This document shows positions 43,770 through 52,753 of a stretch of 64,000 bases of DNA, piece after piece. This DNA is from Oscillospiraceae bacterium (lineage in GTDB: Bacteria > Bacillota > Clostridia > Oscillospirales > Ruminococcaceae): the NCBI GenBank assembly GCA_017461565.1, contig JAFTXQ010000011.1:186001-250000 (forward strand). Direction: 5' to 3'. Each line of letters starts with the position of its first letter. Within the stretch, counting starts at the first letter, position 1. Position numbers and translations under genes: made by a program. The notes under the pieces are model-generated. The model searched no databases and was not told the DNA's origin. It saw nothing but the letters and a program-made list of their open reading frames with translations.

Positions 43770-44294
43770 TTAAAAGCTGCCGAAAAAAACTGTCACTACT
43801 ATACCTGCAACCAGCCACGCAGTGAGATCGGCGGTCAGAGCAGCCGGAACAGCGTGTCGTGTTTTACGGACCCTGACTGCCGAAAAGTAGACCGCTATCG
43901 TATAGAACGTGGTCTCGGAACTACCGAGAAGCACAGCTGCTACTCTGCCTGCAAAGCTGTCAACGCCTGAATCCGATGCAATCTCATTGTAAACAGCTAT
44001 CGCTCCACTGCCCGAAAAAGGACGGAGCAGCACCATCGGCATACATTCTGCCGGGAAACCGACAGCACTGCATAACGGCTCGAGCATTTCTGTCAGCGAC
44101 TCTATTGCACCGCTTGCTCTCAGCATACCGATAAAAGTCAGCAGCAACACAAGCGCAGGCAGTATATCAGCGCAGGTACGGAGCCCTTCGGATGCACCCT
44201 CACAGAACACCGAGAAGACATCTACTCTCTTAATCAGACCATACAGCAGAATAAAAGCAACGATGCAAGGTACCACAAGATCAGTTATTGCCAT
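43770..44294 (-). CDS. spmB: Spore maturation protein B
   Basis: This 174-residue membrane protein of the nucleoside-recognition (Gate) family has five helices. The family's R-P-F-S-G-S-G-A-I segment, then G-S-S-E-T-T-F-Y-T-I-A-V-Y, is visible. SpmA and SpmB contribute to spore core dehydration. It overlaps spmA by 14 bases. Confidence 0.95.
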   Translation of the reverse strand: MAITDLVVPCIVAFILLYGLIKRVDVFSVFCEGASEGLRTCADILPALVLLLTFIGMLRASGAIESLTEMLEPLCSAVGFPAECMPMVLLRPFSGSGAIAVYNEIASDSGVDSFAGRVAAVLLGSSETTFYTIAVYFSAVRVRKTRHAVPAALTADLTAWLVAGIVVTVFFGSF

Positions 44295-44880
44295 TGCGTT
44301 TCCTCCGCCGTCCTATGTATGAGAGCAGCTTTGCCGCTGCAACTGCAACCACTACCGCATACACCGACACTATCCATACGCATGGCAGTATCTCCATCGG
44401 TCTTTGTGCACCCAACGACGCCCTCAGCGCTGCAGCAGTTGTCGGTATTATCTGCAGGCTTGCAGTGTTTAGTACGGTAAGCATTACCATATTATCAGTA
44501 GCGGTGTCGCCTGCGTTTTCTGATGTAGAAAGCTCCTGCATCGCCGAAATTCCCAGCGGAGTGCTTGCGTTTCCGAGACCGAGCAGATTTGCCGTGAGGT
44601 TCATGGCGATCAGCTGTGCCGCTCTGCTGCCTTTGCCTACGCCCTTGAACAGTAAGCTGATTACAGGAGAGAGCAGCCGTGAGAGCTTATCGACAAGTCC
44701 CGCCTGCTCCGCAACCTTCATAAGTCCGCTCCACAGACACATAACTCCACACAGTGACAACGCAAGCGTTACCGCATCTGTTGCGCTGTCGAGCACCGCT
44801 GCCGACATTTCGGACGATTTACCGTTAATTATTCCGAAAATCACCGCCACAAACGGTATAACACCTAAAACATACTTCAT
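44281..44880 (-). CDS. spmA: Spore maturation protein A
   Basis: This 199-residue membrane protein has the N-L-L-G-L-G-N-A-S-T-P-L-G segment diagnostic of the Gate domain in SpmA. Family relatives have the same length and gene order spmA-spmB. AGGTGG lies just before ATG 44880. Confidence 0.95.
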   Translation of the reverse strand: MKYVLGVIPFVAVIFGIINGKSSEMSAAVLDSATDAVTLALSLCGVMCLWSGLMKVAEQAGLVDKLSRLLSPVISLLFKGVGKGSRAAQLIAMNLTANLLGLGNASTPLGISAMQELSTSENAGDTATDNMVMLTVLNTASLQIIPTTAAALRASLGAQRPMEILPCVWIVSVYAVVVAVAAAKLLSYIGRRRKRNGNN

Positions 44881-45095
44881 AATCCACCTTTTCCCAAAAT
44901 ATTTACCAAAAACCGTTGTCGAATTTGGCTAATAATCTGCAATCCGATCATTTATATCGATTAAAATTCTACAATAAATCTGTTTTTTCCTTGTATTTAT
45001 TACATCTCTGCTTTTATTTAAATAAAATGACACTTTTGTTAACCTTTAAACGCTATTATTTTACGATTATATCCACTTTTTTTCGCTAACTAAAA

Positions 45096-45124
45096 TTGAC
45101 ATTTCATGTTTGGTGTGTTATAAT
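45096..45124 (+). promoter_or_regulatory. Consensus promoter of abrB-type gene
   Basis: TTGACA (45096-45101), 17 bases, TATAAT (45119-45124). The rest of the 306-base gap after spmA (44881-45186) is AT-rich with no other feature that I can support. Confidence 0.85.
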
Positions 45125-45186
45125 CGATACAGAAACAAAAAAAGCCAAAAAACATGGCATTATGACAATATCAGGAGGGAAATGTT

Positions 45187-45435
45187 ATGGTTAAGTCCAC
45201 AGGCATAGTAAGAAAAGTTGATGAACTGGGAAGGATCGTTATTCCGATCGAACTTAGAAGAACACTGGATATCGGTGTGAAAGACAGCCTTGAGATCTAT
45301 GTCGAAGACGATCAGATCATCCTCAAGAAATATATGCCAGCTTGCGCTTTCTGCGCAAATGCAAGCAGCATCACTGTGTTCAAAGGAAAGAACGTGTGTG
45401 CAGAGTGCCTTAACGACCTGCGCAAAATGGGTTAA
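45187..45435 (+). CDS. AbrB-family transcriptional regulator with zinc ribbon
   Basis: This 82-residue protein has the AbrB swapped-hairpin DNA-binding domain (residues 1-50: S-T-G-I-V-R-K-V-D-E-L-G-R-I-V-I-P). A C-terminal C-x-x-C (C-A-F-C) and C-A-E-C pair probably binds zinc. Similar proteins act as transition-state regulators in clostridia. AGGAGG precedes the ATG. It is monocistronic. Confidence 0.93.
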   Translation: MVKSTGIVRKVDELGRIVIPIELRRTLDIGVKDSLEIYVEDDQIILKKYMPACAFCANASSITVFKGKNVCAECLNDLRKMG

Positions 45436-45440
45436 TATTA

Positions 45441-45471
45441 AGAAGTGCTGCGTATGCGGCACTTTTTTACT
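45441..45471 (+). terminator. Terminator after abrB-type gene
   Basis: AAGTGCTGC pairs with GCGGCACTT (one G-U), then TTTTT. Confidence 0.9.
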
Positions 45472-45526
45472 TTATATACTATATTAGAATTTCATCGCTA
45501 ATATAACATAAACCTCCCAATAAACG

Positions 45527-45562
45527 AAGAACTGCACTGAAAATTTAGTGCAGTTCTTTGTT
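45527..45562. terminator. Terminator after ogt
   Basis: AAGAACTGCACT (45527-45538) pairs exactly with 45547-45558. It lies downstream of the minus-strand ogt gene and could also back up the abrB terminator. Confidence 0.8.
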
Positions 45563-45592
45563 TTGCAAAATGTCAATGTGAAAATACGAGTC

Positions 45593-45901
45593 TCACAGTC
45601 CATCCCAGAGATATTTCTCGAGATCTACTGTTCCGTTATCACGAAGCTCTACCCCGTCGGCACGGAGCAGCTCCGCCTGTCTTTCTGCACCACCGAACGC
45701 AAACGCCGAAGAAAGTCCGCCCATACGGTTAACCACACGATAACACGGGATATTTTCAGGGTCCGGATTTGCATGGAGCGCATACCCCACCACCCTTGCC
45801 CAGCGCCTGTTTCCTGCAAGCGTGGCTATCTGACCGTAGGTCGCTACCTTTCCGCAGGGTATCTTCCTGACCTGCTCGTAGATCTTTTCAAAAACGCTCA
45901 T
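45593..45901 (-). CDS. ogt: MGMT-family DNA alkyl-repair protein
   Basis: This 102-residue protein begins M-S-V-F-E-K-I-Y-E-Q-V-R-K-I-P-C-G-K-V-A-T-Y-G-Q-I-A. It contains R-x-V-G-Y-A-L-H-A-N-P and the active-site loop I-P-C-Y-R-V-V. Only the catalytic MGMT domain is present, the length of alkyltransferase-like proteins. Those lack the cysteine, but here the P-C-x-R-V cysteine is kept, so it may be an active methyltransferase. The start 45901 has AGGAGG. An upstream in-frame ATG (45976) would run through a hairpin and the repeat element. Confidence 0.87.
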   Translation of the reverse strand: MSVFEKIYEQVRKIPCGKVATYGQIATLAGNRRWARVVGYALHANPDPENIPCYRVVNRMGGLSSAFAFGGAERQAELLRADGVELRDNGTVDLEKYLWDGL

Positions 45902-45926
45902 TTTTCCTCCTGCAATAATATACGAA

Positions 45927-45950
45927 ACGGCAGACATCACTGTCTGCCGT
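45927..45950. repeat. Hairpin, first copy of a 24-bp direct repeat
   Basis: ACGGCAGACA-TCAC-TGTCTGCCGT, a perfect 10-bp stem. The identical 24 bases occur again at 46081-46104 on the other side of structured repeat copy B. Confidence 0.85.
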
Positions 45951-45975
45951 CTGCTTTTCAAAAAGCTATATTTCA

Positions 45976-46079
45976 AGGCGAACGAGAAAGTACCAGATGC
46001 TAGAAGCCTGCACTATGACTAGGCTTTGTGCCTGTCATAGTGTGGAGCGACGACGCAGATGGCACTTTATCGACAGCCT
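45976..46079. ncRNA. Structured repeat, copy B
   Basis: This is the homologue of 6005-6113. The outer stem is AGGC-gaa-CGA with TCG-aca-GCCT (45976-45985 with 46070-46079). The inner stem pairs AAAGTACC with GGCACTTT. A hairpin CACTATGAC-T-AGGC-TTTGT-GCCT-GTCATAGTG fills 46011-46042. Loop and internal-loop bases match copy A while the stems differ and still pair, which argues for an RNA-level structure. It lies between clpX and ogt; orientation relative to transcription is uncertain. Confidence 0.6.
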
Positions 46080-46080
46080 G

Positions 46081-46104
46081 ACGGCAGACATCACTGTCTG
46101 CCGT
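46081..46104 (-). terminator. Hairpin after clpX, second copy of the direct repeat
   Basis: The same 24-base hairpin as 45927-45950 lies a few bases after the clpX stop. It is a plausible terminator, though only a weak U-run follows on the minus strand. Confidence 0.6.
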
Positions 46105-46108
46105 CATT

Positions 46109-47410
46109 TCATGCCTTTGCTGTCTTTTTTGCGGGCTTTTTGCTCTTTTCAATGACAGGCTCGCCTGTACCCTCTACGCAATCCGCTGTAATTGTGATCT
46201 TTGTGATCGTCGGATCGCTGGGAGCAGTGAACATCACCTCTCTGAGCGTGCTTTCAACGATAGAACGCAGTCCTCTTGCGCCTGTCTTGCGCTCGATAGA
46301 CTTCTTTGCGATGGCACGCTTTGCGCCCTCGTCGAATTCAAGCTCTATCTCGTCAGCCTCGAACAGCAGCTTGAACTGCTTTATCAGTGCGTTCTTAGGC
46401 TCCTCAAGGATACGCATGAGAGCGTCCTCATCAAGATCGTCAAGCACTGTAACAACAGGCAGACGTCCGATAAGCTCAGGGATGATACCGAACTTAACAA
46501 GATCCTCCTGGCTGACATTATGCAGCATTGCAGAGCTTTCCTTGTCCTTTTTGGAGGTAACCTCAGCGCCGAAGCCCATAGCAGAGGAGGCAACTCTTGA
46601 AGCGATCATCTTCTCAAGACCCTCAAATGCGCCGCCGCAGATGAACAGGATGTTCTTTGTGTTGATCTGTATGAAATCCTGGTGGGGATGCTTTCTTCCA
46701 CCCTGGGGAGGGACATTGGACACTGTACCCTCGACTATCTTCAGCAGTGCCTGCTGTACGCCCTCACCGCTTACATCACGGGTGATGGACGTGTTCTCGC
46801 TGCGACGGGATATCTTATCGATCTCGTCGATGTAGATTATGCCACGCTCAGCTGCCTCGATATCGTAATCTGCTGCCTGAATAAGGCGGAGCAGAACATT
46901 CTCAACGTCCTCGCCTACGTAACCTGCCTGCGTGAGTGTCGTAGCGTCAGCGATGGCAAAGGGAACATTGAGAAGCTTAGCGAGAGTCTGTGCAAGCATA
47001 GTCTTACCTACGCCGGTCGGACCAAGCAGAAGCACGTTACTCTTCTGAAGCTCCACATCCTCATCCTCGTTTTCCTCGTTGAGGAAGGTGCGTTTATAGT
47101 GATTGTAAACCGATACACTGAGTATCTTCTTTGCCTCGTCCTGTCCTACGATGTACTCATCAAGAAATGCCTTGATCTCCTGAGGCTTCATAAGATCGTC
47201 CCTGCTTGCGATAAAGCTGCTTTCGCCGTCCTCGCCGCCAACGTTGTCGGGAACGCTCTTTGCATATCTGCCCTTAACATCGCCGCTTTCGACCAGCATA
47301 TTATAGGATGCAAGGATGCACTCGTTACAGATGATTGCAGACTCTGTTCCGCCGTAAAGGATGCGCCTTACCTGATTTTCGTTTTTTCCGCAAAAGGAGC
47401 AAACCATCAT
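46109..47410 (-). CDS. clpX: ATP-dependent Clp protease ATP-binding subunit ClpX
   Basis: This 433-residue protein has an N-terminal zinc domain (C-S-F-C near residue 4, C-N-E-C near 28). The AAA+ core has [19 protein letters not shown] and the substrate-gripping G-Y-V-G-E-D loop. A Lys/Ala-rich tail ends it. It unfolds tagged proteins for ClpP. The start has GGAGG upstream. It lies in the conserved order tig-clpP-clpX. Confidence 0.97.
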   Translation of the reverse strand: MMVCSFCGKNENQVRRILYGGTESAIICNECILASYNMLVESGDVKGRYAKSVPDNVGGEDGESSFIASRDDLMKPQEIKAFLDEYIVGQDEAKKILSVSVYNHYKRTFLNEENEDEDVELQKSNVLLLGPTGVGKTMLAQTLAKLLNVPFAIADATTLTQAGYVGEDVENVLLRLIQAADYDIEAAERGIIYIDEIDKISRRSENTSITRDVSGEGVQQALLKIVEGTVSNVPPQGGRKHPHQDFIQINTKNILFICGGAFEGLEKMIASRVASSAMGFGAEVTSKKDKESSAMLHNVSQEDLVKFGIIPELIGRLPVVTVLDDLDEDALMRILEEPKNALIKQFKLLFEADEIELEFDEGAKRAIAKKSIERKTGARGLRSIVESTLREVMFTAPSDPTITKITITADCVEGTGEPVIEKSKKPAKKTAKA

Positions 47411-47430
47411 TTTGCTGTTCCTCCTGTTAA

Positions 47431-48033
47431 TTACTTGATGTCAGAACGGTTATTGTAGACCTTGTCGATCAGACCGTACTCCAGTGCCTCCTGAGCTGTC
47501 ATAAAGTTGTCACGCTCTGTGTCACGGCAGATGGTCTCATAATCCTTGCCTGTGTTCTGAGCAAGGATACGGTTGAGGTTCTCCTTGGTCTTGAGCAGGT
47601 TATCAGCACGGATCTGGATGTCCGTTACCTGACCTGAGATACCGCCGCCTGCAATGAGAGGCTGATGTATCATGATCTGGCTGTTGGGGAGAGCAATTCT
47701 CTTGCCCTTTGTGCCTGCGGAAAGCAGGAATGCGCCCATAGAAGCCGCCATGCCCATGCAGATGGTGGAAACATCGCACTTAATGTACTGCATGGTGTCA
47801 TAGATAGCCATGCCGTCATACACGGAGCCGCCCGGGCTGTTGATGTAGAGGTAGATATCCTTATCGGGATCCTGACCCTCAAGATAGAGGAGCTGTGCCA
47901 CAACAACGCTTGCCGTAGCGGAATTCACCTCGTCATGGAGCAGGATGATCCTGTCGTTGAGGAGTCTGGAAAAAATGTCATAGGAGCGTTCGCCGTGGCT
48001 GCTCTGCTCGACAACATAAGGGATATATGCCAT
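47431..48033 (-). CDS. clpP: ATP-dependent Clp protease proteolytic subunit
   Basis: This 200-residue serine protease has Y-I-N-S-P-G-G-S, catalytic Ser98 in M-A-A-S-M-G and His123 in M-I-H-Q-P. An aspartate follows in the later D-T-E-R-D-N segment. Length is normal. AAAGGACGG precedes the start. It is between tig and clpX. Confidence 0.97.
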   Translation of the reverse strand: MAYIPYVVEQSSHGERSYDIFSRLLNDRIILLHDEVNSATASVVVAQLLYLEGQDPDKDIYLYINSPGGSVYDGMAIYDTMQYIKCDVSTICMGMAASMGAFLLSAGTKGKRIALPNSQIMIHQPLIAGGGISGQVTDIQIRADNLLKTKENLNRILAQNTGKDYETICRDTERDNFMTAQEALEYGLIDKVYNNRSDIK

Positions 48034-48093
48034 AAATGCCGTCCTTTCTCCGCACTTGCGGAACGTGTCGTAAATTGCCGACTGTGATTTAAA

Positions 48094-48134
48094 CCGAAAA
48101 GCCGCATACTATACGGTATGCGGGCTTCGGTAAA
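48094..48134 (-). terminator. Hairpin between tig and clpP
   Basis: On the minus strand ACCGAAGCCCGCATAC pairs with GTATGCGGCTTTTCGGT. TTT follows, making it a terminator or attenuator between the two genes. Confidence 0.7.
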
Positions 48135-48142
48135 AGTAATGA

Positions 48143-49426
48143 TTATTCGGTTACTTCTTCGATCTTAGCGTTGTCACGTACAACTTCGAGAGCCTTCTCG
48201 ATTCTGATGTCGCCCTTGATAGCGTCCTCGGGAAGTGCTGTCTTTACGTTCTCAACGTCCATCTTGTACTGCTCAGCAAGCTCAGCGTACTCCTTCTCGA
48301 TATCCTCTGCTGTAACCTCGATGTTCTCAGCGTCAGCGATAGCCTCGAGAGCCAGACGCAGATCAACCTGCTTCTTAGCGATATCCTTGAAGCTAGCTCT
48401 GAACTGCTCCATTGTGATACCTGTGTACTTGAGGTAATCCTCAACCTTGATCCTGTTGCGTGTGCTCCACTCACGTGCGATGTCGTTGATACGACGCTCG
48501 TACATTACCTCGGGAACCTCAGCCTCAAGCTTCTCGATGATAGCGTCAACCAGAGCGTTGTCTACTTCCTGCTCAGCGTTGTCAGCAGCAGCCTTCTCAA
48601 GCTTTGTCTTGAGGTCAGCCTTAAGCTCGTCAACTGTATCGAACTCGCTTACGTCCTTAACGAACTCGTCATCGAGCTCGGGCATATCCTTGCCCTTGAT
48701 CTCGTGCAGCTTGCACTTGAAAACAACAGCCTTGCCCTTGAGGTTCTCAGCCTGGTAGTTCTCGGGGAATGTAACGTTTACGTCGAACTCCTCGCCGATG
48801 TTCTTGCCAACTACCTGATCCTCAAAGCCGGGGATGAATGTGTTGCTGCCGAGCTCCAGGGGGAACTTCTCGCCCTTGCCGCCCTCGAATGCCTCGCCGT
48901 CGAGGTAACCGTCAAAGTCGATAACTGCTGTATCGCCGAGCTGTGTAGCTCTGTCCTCAACGGAGATGATTCTTGCATTTCTGCTTCTCATCTTGTCGAT
49001 CTCAGCGTTTACTGCGTCATCATCTATATTCTTGACAGTCTTCTTAACTTCTAATCCCTTGTAATCGGAAACCTTTACCTCAGGCTTAACGATAATGGTT
49101 GCCTTGAACTGAACGCCTGTTTCCTTGTTTACGTCAACTACCTGTGTGTCAGCGATATCAACAACGTCAAGACCTGTCTTTTCAACAACGTCAACGATGT
49201 TTGTGTTGTAGAGGTGGTTAACAGCGTCCTCATAGAAAACGCCTTCGCCGTAGTGAGCCTCGATCATCTTGCGGGTAGCCTTGCCCTTACGGAAGCCGGG
49301 GATAGCGATGCTCTTCTTTCTCTTGTTGAATGCAGTGTTTACAGCAGCCTCAAATTCCTCTGCGCTGAATGTAAACTCGATCTCATAAGTATTTGTTGCG
49401 GTGTTGTTCTGGGAAATGATCTCCAT
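48143..49426 (-). CDS. tig: Trigger factor
   Basis: This 427-residue ribosome-bound chaperone has the ribosome-binding signature G-F-R-K-G-K-A in residues 40-50. A PPIase (FKBP) domain (about 150-235) contains G-F-E-D-Q-V-V-G, and a long helical C-terminal domain follows. Start 49426 was chosen over 49456 because AGGAA lies before it and the family begins M-E/K-x-x. It is directly upstream of clpP. Confidence 0.96.
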   Translation of the reverse strand: MEIISQNNTATNTYEIEFTFSAEEFEAAVNTAFNKRKKSIAIPGFRKGKATRKMIEAHYGEGVFYEDAVNHLYNTNIVDVVEKTGLDVVDIADTQVVDVNKETGVQFKATIIVKPEVKVSDYKGLEVKKTVKNIDDDAVNAEIDKMRSRNARIISVEDRATQLGDTAVIDFDGYLDGEAFEGGKGEKFPLELGSNTFIPGFEDQVVGKNIGEEFDVNVTFPENYQAENLKGKAVVFKCKLHEIKGKDMPELDDEFVKDVSEFDTVDELKADLKTKLEKAAADNAEQEVDNALVDAIIEKLEAEVPEVMYERRINDIAREWSTRNRIKVEDYLKYTGITMEQFRASFKDIAKKQVDLRLALEAIADAENIEVTAEDIEKEYAELAEQYKMDVENVKTALPEDAIKGDIRIEKALEVVRDNAKIEEVTE

Positions 49427-49483
49427 TTGCTTAATTCCTTCCTGTCCGTCGGACATTGTATTTTTTTAAATTCCGGAACGTTT

Positions 49484-50179
49484 TTAACATTCCCGATTAA
49501 TTTTTACCGGAGTAAAATCCACGCCGTCAGCGGATACCAGCGTATACTCTATGCCGTTATGCACGCCGTTGAGTGCGCCCTTTATGCTGCCGCCGTGAAG
49601 ATGCGCATAATAGCAGCGCTTCACGCCGTATTTCTGCAGCACATCGGTGATATATACATTTTCCTCTGCACGGTAGACGGGAGGATAATGTATGAAGGCA
49701 ACGGGCTCTCCACCGAGCTTTGCAGCCTCTTTCAGCGACATTTCAAGCCGCCCCGCCTCACGGTTAAGAACCTTAAGATCGGGCTGCTCTCCATTCTCAC
49801 GTATCCAGCCTCTGGTGCCGCATATTGCGATACCGTCCACAAGAAACGCATTATTGAACAGAAAGCTTATCGAAGTAAAGCCGTTGCTTTGGATGTAATT
49901 ATTCAGCTTGTTCATGGTGCTCCACCACAGATCGTGGTTGCCCTTGACAAGTATCTTTTTGCCGTTCAGCCGTGAATGGATGAACTCAAGGTCCTTGTAG
50001 GCATCCTCAAGCTTCAGCGCCCAGGAATGATCCCCGAGAAGCACCACGGTGTCCTCATCGGTGATGATGCTGTTCCAGTTTGCTTCAAGCCGCTCAAGGT
50101 AATTCGTCCAGCCCTTGAAGATATCCATCGGCTTGTCACAGCCGAGTGAAAGATGAAGGTCGCCTATTGTGTAAAGCAC
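49484..50179 (-). CDS. Metallophosphoesterase
   Basis: This 231-residue calcineurin-like phosphoesterase has G-D-L-H-L-S, V-L-L-G-D-H-S-W, V-K-G-N-H-D-L-W, F-I-H-Y-P-P and A-H-L-H-G in family order. These supply the two-metal site. The second motif has His where Asn/Asp is common. The substrate is unknown. It lies 21 bases after thrC on the same strand. Confidence 0.92.
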   Translation of the reverse strand: MLYTIGDLHLSLGCDKPMDIFKGWTNYLERLEANWNSIITDEDTVVLLGDHSWALKLEDAYKDLEFIHSRLNGKKILVKGNHDLWWSTMNKLNNYIQSNGFTSISFLFNNAFLVDGIAICGTRGWIRENGEQPDLKVLNREAGRLEMSLKEAAKLGGEPVAFIHYPPVYRAEENVYITDVLQKYGVKRCYYAHLHGGSIKGALNGVHNGIEYTLVSADGVDFTPVKINREC

Positions 50180-50200
50180 ATTCAGCCTCCCCTCTTAGTT

Positions 50201-51694
50201 TCAGGATTTGAGAAAATCAAGCACCACGCCGGGCATCTCCTGCTTTTCAACAGAGCCTATGAAGCGGATCTCCTTATCCTTTGTCGCTGCGAGAGGTGCG
50301 GGCATCTTTGTGTTGGTGTTCTTCTCCAGACGGTCGATGATCTCGAACTCGTCATCGGTGTCGATCACACCGCCGACAGCCTCGTAAACTGCGCCGCTGA
50401 ACTTGTAGGGGTTAGCGGTGGAGGCGATGACTGTCTTGGTCTCGTCGCCCGTTGCCTTGCGGTAATCCTCGTATACCTTGACTGCAACTGCAGTGTGGGT
50501 ATCCAGCAGGTAGGAGTACTTTTCGAATGTCTCCTTGATGGTGGACTTTGTAGCCTCATCGTCGCAGCAGCCTGCGTAGAACAGGTCTGTTACCTTAGCC
50601 TTTACATCCTCGGAGATCTCATATCTGCCGTCAGTCTTGAGCTTGCCGAACCAGTCGTTAATAACCGCATCGTTATCGCCCGAGAGGTGATACAGCAGAC
50701 GCTCAAGGTTGGAGGATATGAGGATATCCATAGAGGGAGAAACAGTTGTGAAGAACTTTCTGTTTCTGTCGTAAACACCTGTGTTTATGAAATCGGTCAG
50801 AACATTATTGCTGTTGGATGCGCAGATAAGCTTGTTCACGGGGATGCCCATGAGCTTTGCGTAGTAAGCAGCAAGGATGTTGCCGAAATTTCCTGTGGGA
50901 ACAACTATGTTGATCTTCTCACCGAACTCGATCTCCTTGTTCTTTACGAGCTCGATATAGGTGGATACATAGTAAACGATCTGGGGAGCGAGTCTGCCCC
51001 AGTTGATGGAGTTTGCACTGGACAGCAGGATATTGTTTGCAGCGAGCTTATCAGCGAACTCGTTATCGGTGAAGATAGCCTTTACGCCGTTCTGGCAGTC
51101 GTCAAAGTTGCCCTTTACTGCGCAGACATGGACGTTCTTGCCCTCCTGTGTGGTCATCTGACGCTTCTGCATACGGCTTACGCCGTCCTCGGGATAGAAA
51201 ACGGTGATGCTTGTGCCGTCAACGTCCTTGAAGCCCTCGAGAGCAGCCTTTCCAGTGTCGCCCGAAGTAGCAACGAGGATAGCGATCTCCTTGCCATCAA
51301 CCGTCTTCTTGGCGGAAGTGGTAAGCAGATAGGGCAGGATCTGAAGTGCCATATCCTTGAATGCGCAGGTGGGACCGTGCCACAGCTCAAGAATATATGT
51401 ACCTGTCAGCAGGTGGGATATCTCTGCGATATTGTTTGTATCGAAGTTCTTGTCATTGTATGCGGAGTCAACGCAGTGGCGTACCTCCTCAGGTGTGAAA
51501 TCTGTCAACAGTCTGCTGAAGATGTCATAAGCACGGTCAGCGTAGCTCTTGTCGCACATGGCAAGGAACTCGTCCTTGGTGAACTGGGGGATGCACTCGG
51601 GCACAAACAGACCGCCCTCATCGGACAGACCCTTTGTGATAGCGTGAGCGCTTGTCACTTTAAGAGCAGAATTTCTGGTGCTTCTGTAATTCAT
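50201..51694 (-). CDS. thrC: Threonine synthase
   Basis: This 497-residue PLP enzyme has Y-R-S-T-R-N at the start and the PLP lysine in P-T-C-A-F-K-D-M-A-L. A-T-S-G-D-T-G-K and G-N-F-G-N-I follow. It converts O-phosphohomoserine to threonine. Length fits the class with the long N-terminal domain. AAAGGAAG precedes the start. It is in the same direction as yraN and followed by the phosphoesterase gene. Confidence 0.96.
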   Translation of the reverse strand: MNYRSTRNSALKVTSAHAITKGLSDEGGLFVPECIPQFTKDEFLAMCDKSYADRAYDIFSRLLTDFTPEEVRHCVDSAYNDKNFDTNNIAEISHLLTGTYILELWHGPTCAFKDMALQILPYLLTTSAKKTVDGKEIAILVATSGDTGKAALEGFKDVDGTSITVFYPEDGVSRMQKRQMTTQEGKNVHVCAVKGNFDDCQNGVKAIFTDNEFADKLAANNILLSSANSINWGRLAPQIVYYVSTYIELVKNKEIEFGEKINIVVPTGNFGNILAAYYAKLMGIPVNKLICASNSNNVLTDFINTGVYDRNRKFFTTVSPSMDILISSNLERLLYHLSGDNDAVINDWFGKLKTDGRYEISEDVKAKVTDLFYAGCCDDEATKSTIKETFEKYSYLLDTHTAVAVKVYEDYRKATGDETKTVIASTANPYKFSGAVYEAVGGVIDTDDEFEIIDRLEKNTNTKMPAPLAATKDKEIRFIGSVEKQEMPGVVLDFLKS

Positions 51695-51719
51695 AGAAAT
51701 GTCTTCCTTTCATCACGGG

Positions 51720-52121
51720 CTAATATAATGTATATATTCCGTCCGCCGTAAAAGCGTCCTCGATGATATCCATGCGGACAACGGCGGGGGCATCTCCCCG
51801 TGTAATCGTAACCTCTGCTATGTCATACCGTGGCTGAAGGCATTTGTTGTTCAGCCCGGGATATACGTTGCACAGATAAAAATCGGCAGTCAGTATGATC
51901 TTCTTTCGTTTTGAAGCGGTCACCGCCTCAACGCCTGATACCATGCTGTTCCTCTGCCGTGTTTTCACCTCGGTGAAAACTATCGTGTTCCCGATCTGTG
52001 AGATTATATCTATCTCGCCGAAAGGCTTGCGAAAGTTGCGTCCGATTATCCTGTGACCTCGATTCACAAGCTCGTTGCAGACAAATTCCTCTCCGAGATC
52101 GCCTTTATGCTTCTTATCCAT
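51720..52121 (-). CDS. YraN family protein (UPF0102)
   Basis: This 133-residue protein starts M-D-K-K-H-K-G-D-L-G-E-E-F. It carries the nuclease-like core F-G-E-I-D-I-I-S, then V-F-T-E-V-K-T-R. Members resemble Holliday-junction resolvases in fold but their role is not established. The start overlaps the rnhB end by 8 bases, the usual rnhB-yraN arrangement. Confidence 0.92.
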   Translation of the reverse strand: MDKKHKGDLGEEFVCNELVNRGHRIIGRNFRKPFGEIDIISQIGNTIVFTEVKTRQRNSMVSGVEAVTASKRKKIILTADFYLCNVYPGLNNKCLQPRYDIAEVTITRGDAPAVVRMDIIEDAFTADGIYTLY

Positions 52122-52740
52122 TTTTCTGAGCGTAATACTTCTTGAAGAATGAGGGTCGGTGGACGGGACACAGCCCGTACCTGTCAACAGCCTCATAATG
52201 CGCCTTGGTACCGTAGCCCTTGTGCTTTTCAAAGCCGTACTCGGGGTACTGTGCCGCAAGCTCATCCATGTACCTGTCACGGGCTACCTTCGCAAGAATA
52301 GACGCCGCTGCAATACTTGCGGATGTGGCGTCGCCCTTTACTACGGTGCGTACATTTCCATCTATCGGTGGCAGCTTGTTTCCGTCAACAAGGATCATAT
52401 CGGACTTCATTCCAAGCCCCTCATAGGCACGCTTCATGGCAAGCATCGCCGCATTGAGAATGTTTATCTCCTCTATCTCGGCAATGGAAGCTGTAGCTAT
52501 ACAATAAGCCTTTGCCTTTTCGCATATCTCGTCGAAAAGCAGTTCACGTTTTTTCTCCGTAAGCTTCTTGCTGTCGTTTATGCCCTCTATCACCGTACCC
52601 TCGTCGAAGATTACGGCGGCGGCATAGACATCGCCCGCCAATGGACCTCTGCCTGCCTCGTCGATGCCGCATACGGCACCGTACTGCGCACGGATATCGG
52701 AATCGTATCCGAAAAGTCCGCCCTTTGAGAGGTCATTCAG
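52114..52740 (-). CDS. rnhB: Ribonuclease HII
   Basis: This protein of about 208 residues has the catalytic G-I-D-E-A-G-R-G-P-L-A-G, I-N-D-S-K-K-L, D-A-T-S-A-S-I-A-A-A-S-I-L-A-K-V and Y-G-F-E-K-H-K-G-Y-G-T. It removes RNA from RNA-DNA hybrids. No ATG, GTG or TTG occurs in frame between the rbgA stop region and the catalytic motif. I propose CTG 52740 with TGAGGA about 10 bases upstream. A start further into rbgA is possible but would add unrelated residues. Confidence 0.85.
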   Translation of the reverse strand: MNDLSKGGLFGYDSDIRAQYGAVCGIDEAGRGPLAGDVYAAAVIFDEGTVIEGINDSKKLTEKKRELLFDEICEKAKAYCIATASIAEIEEINILNAAMLAMKRAYEGLGMKSDMILVDGNKLPPIDGNVRTVVKGDATSASIAAASILAKVARDRYMDELAAQYPEYGFEKHKGYGTKAHYEAVDRYGLCPVHRPSFFKKYYAQKNG

Positions 52741-52753
52741 CGTAAGCTGTTCC

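Noticed and set aside
50153-51751. Open frame of 532 codons antisense to thrC
   Set aside because: A shadow of the threonine synthase gene: same length, low-complexity composition, no start signals.
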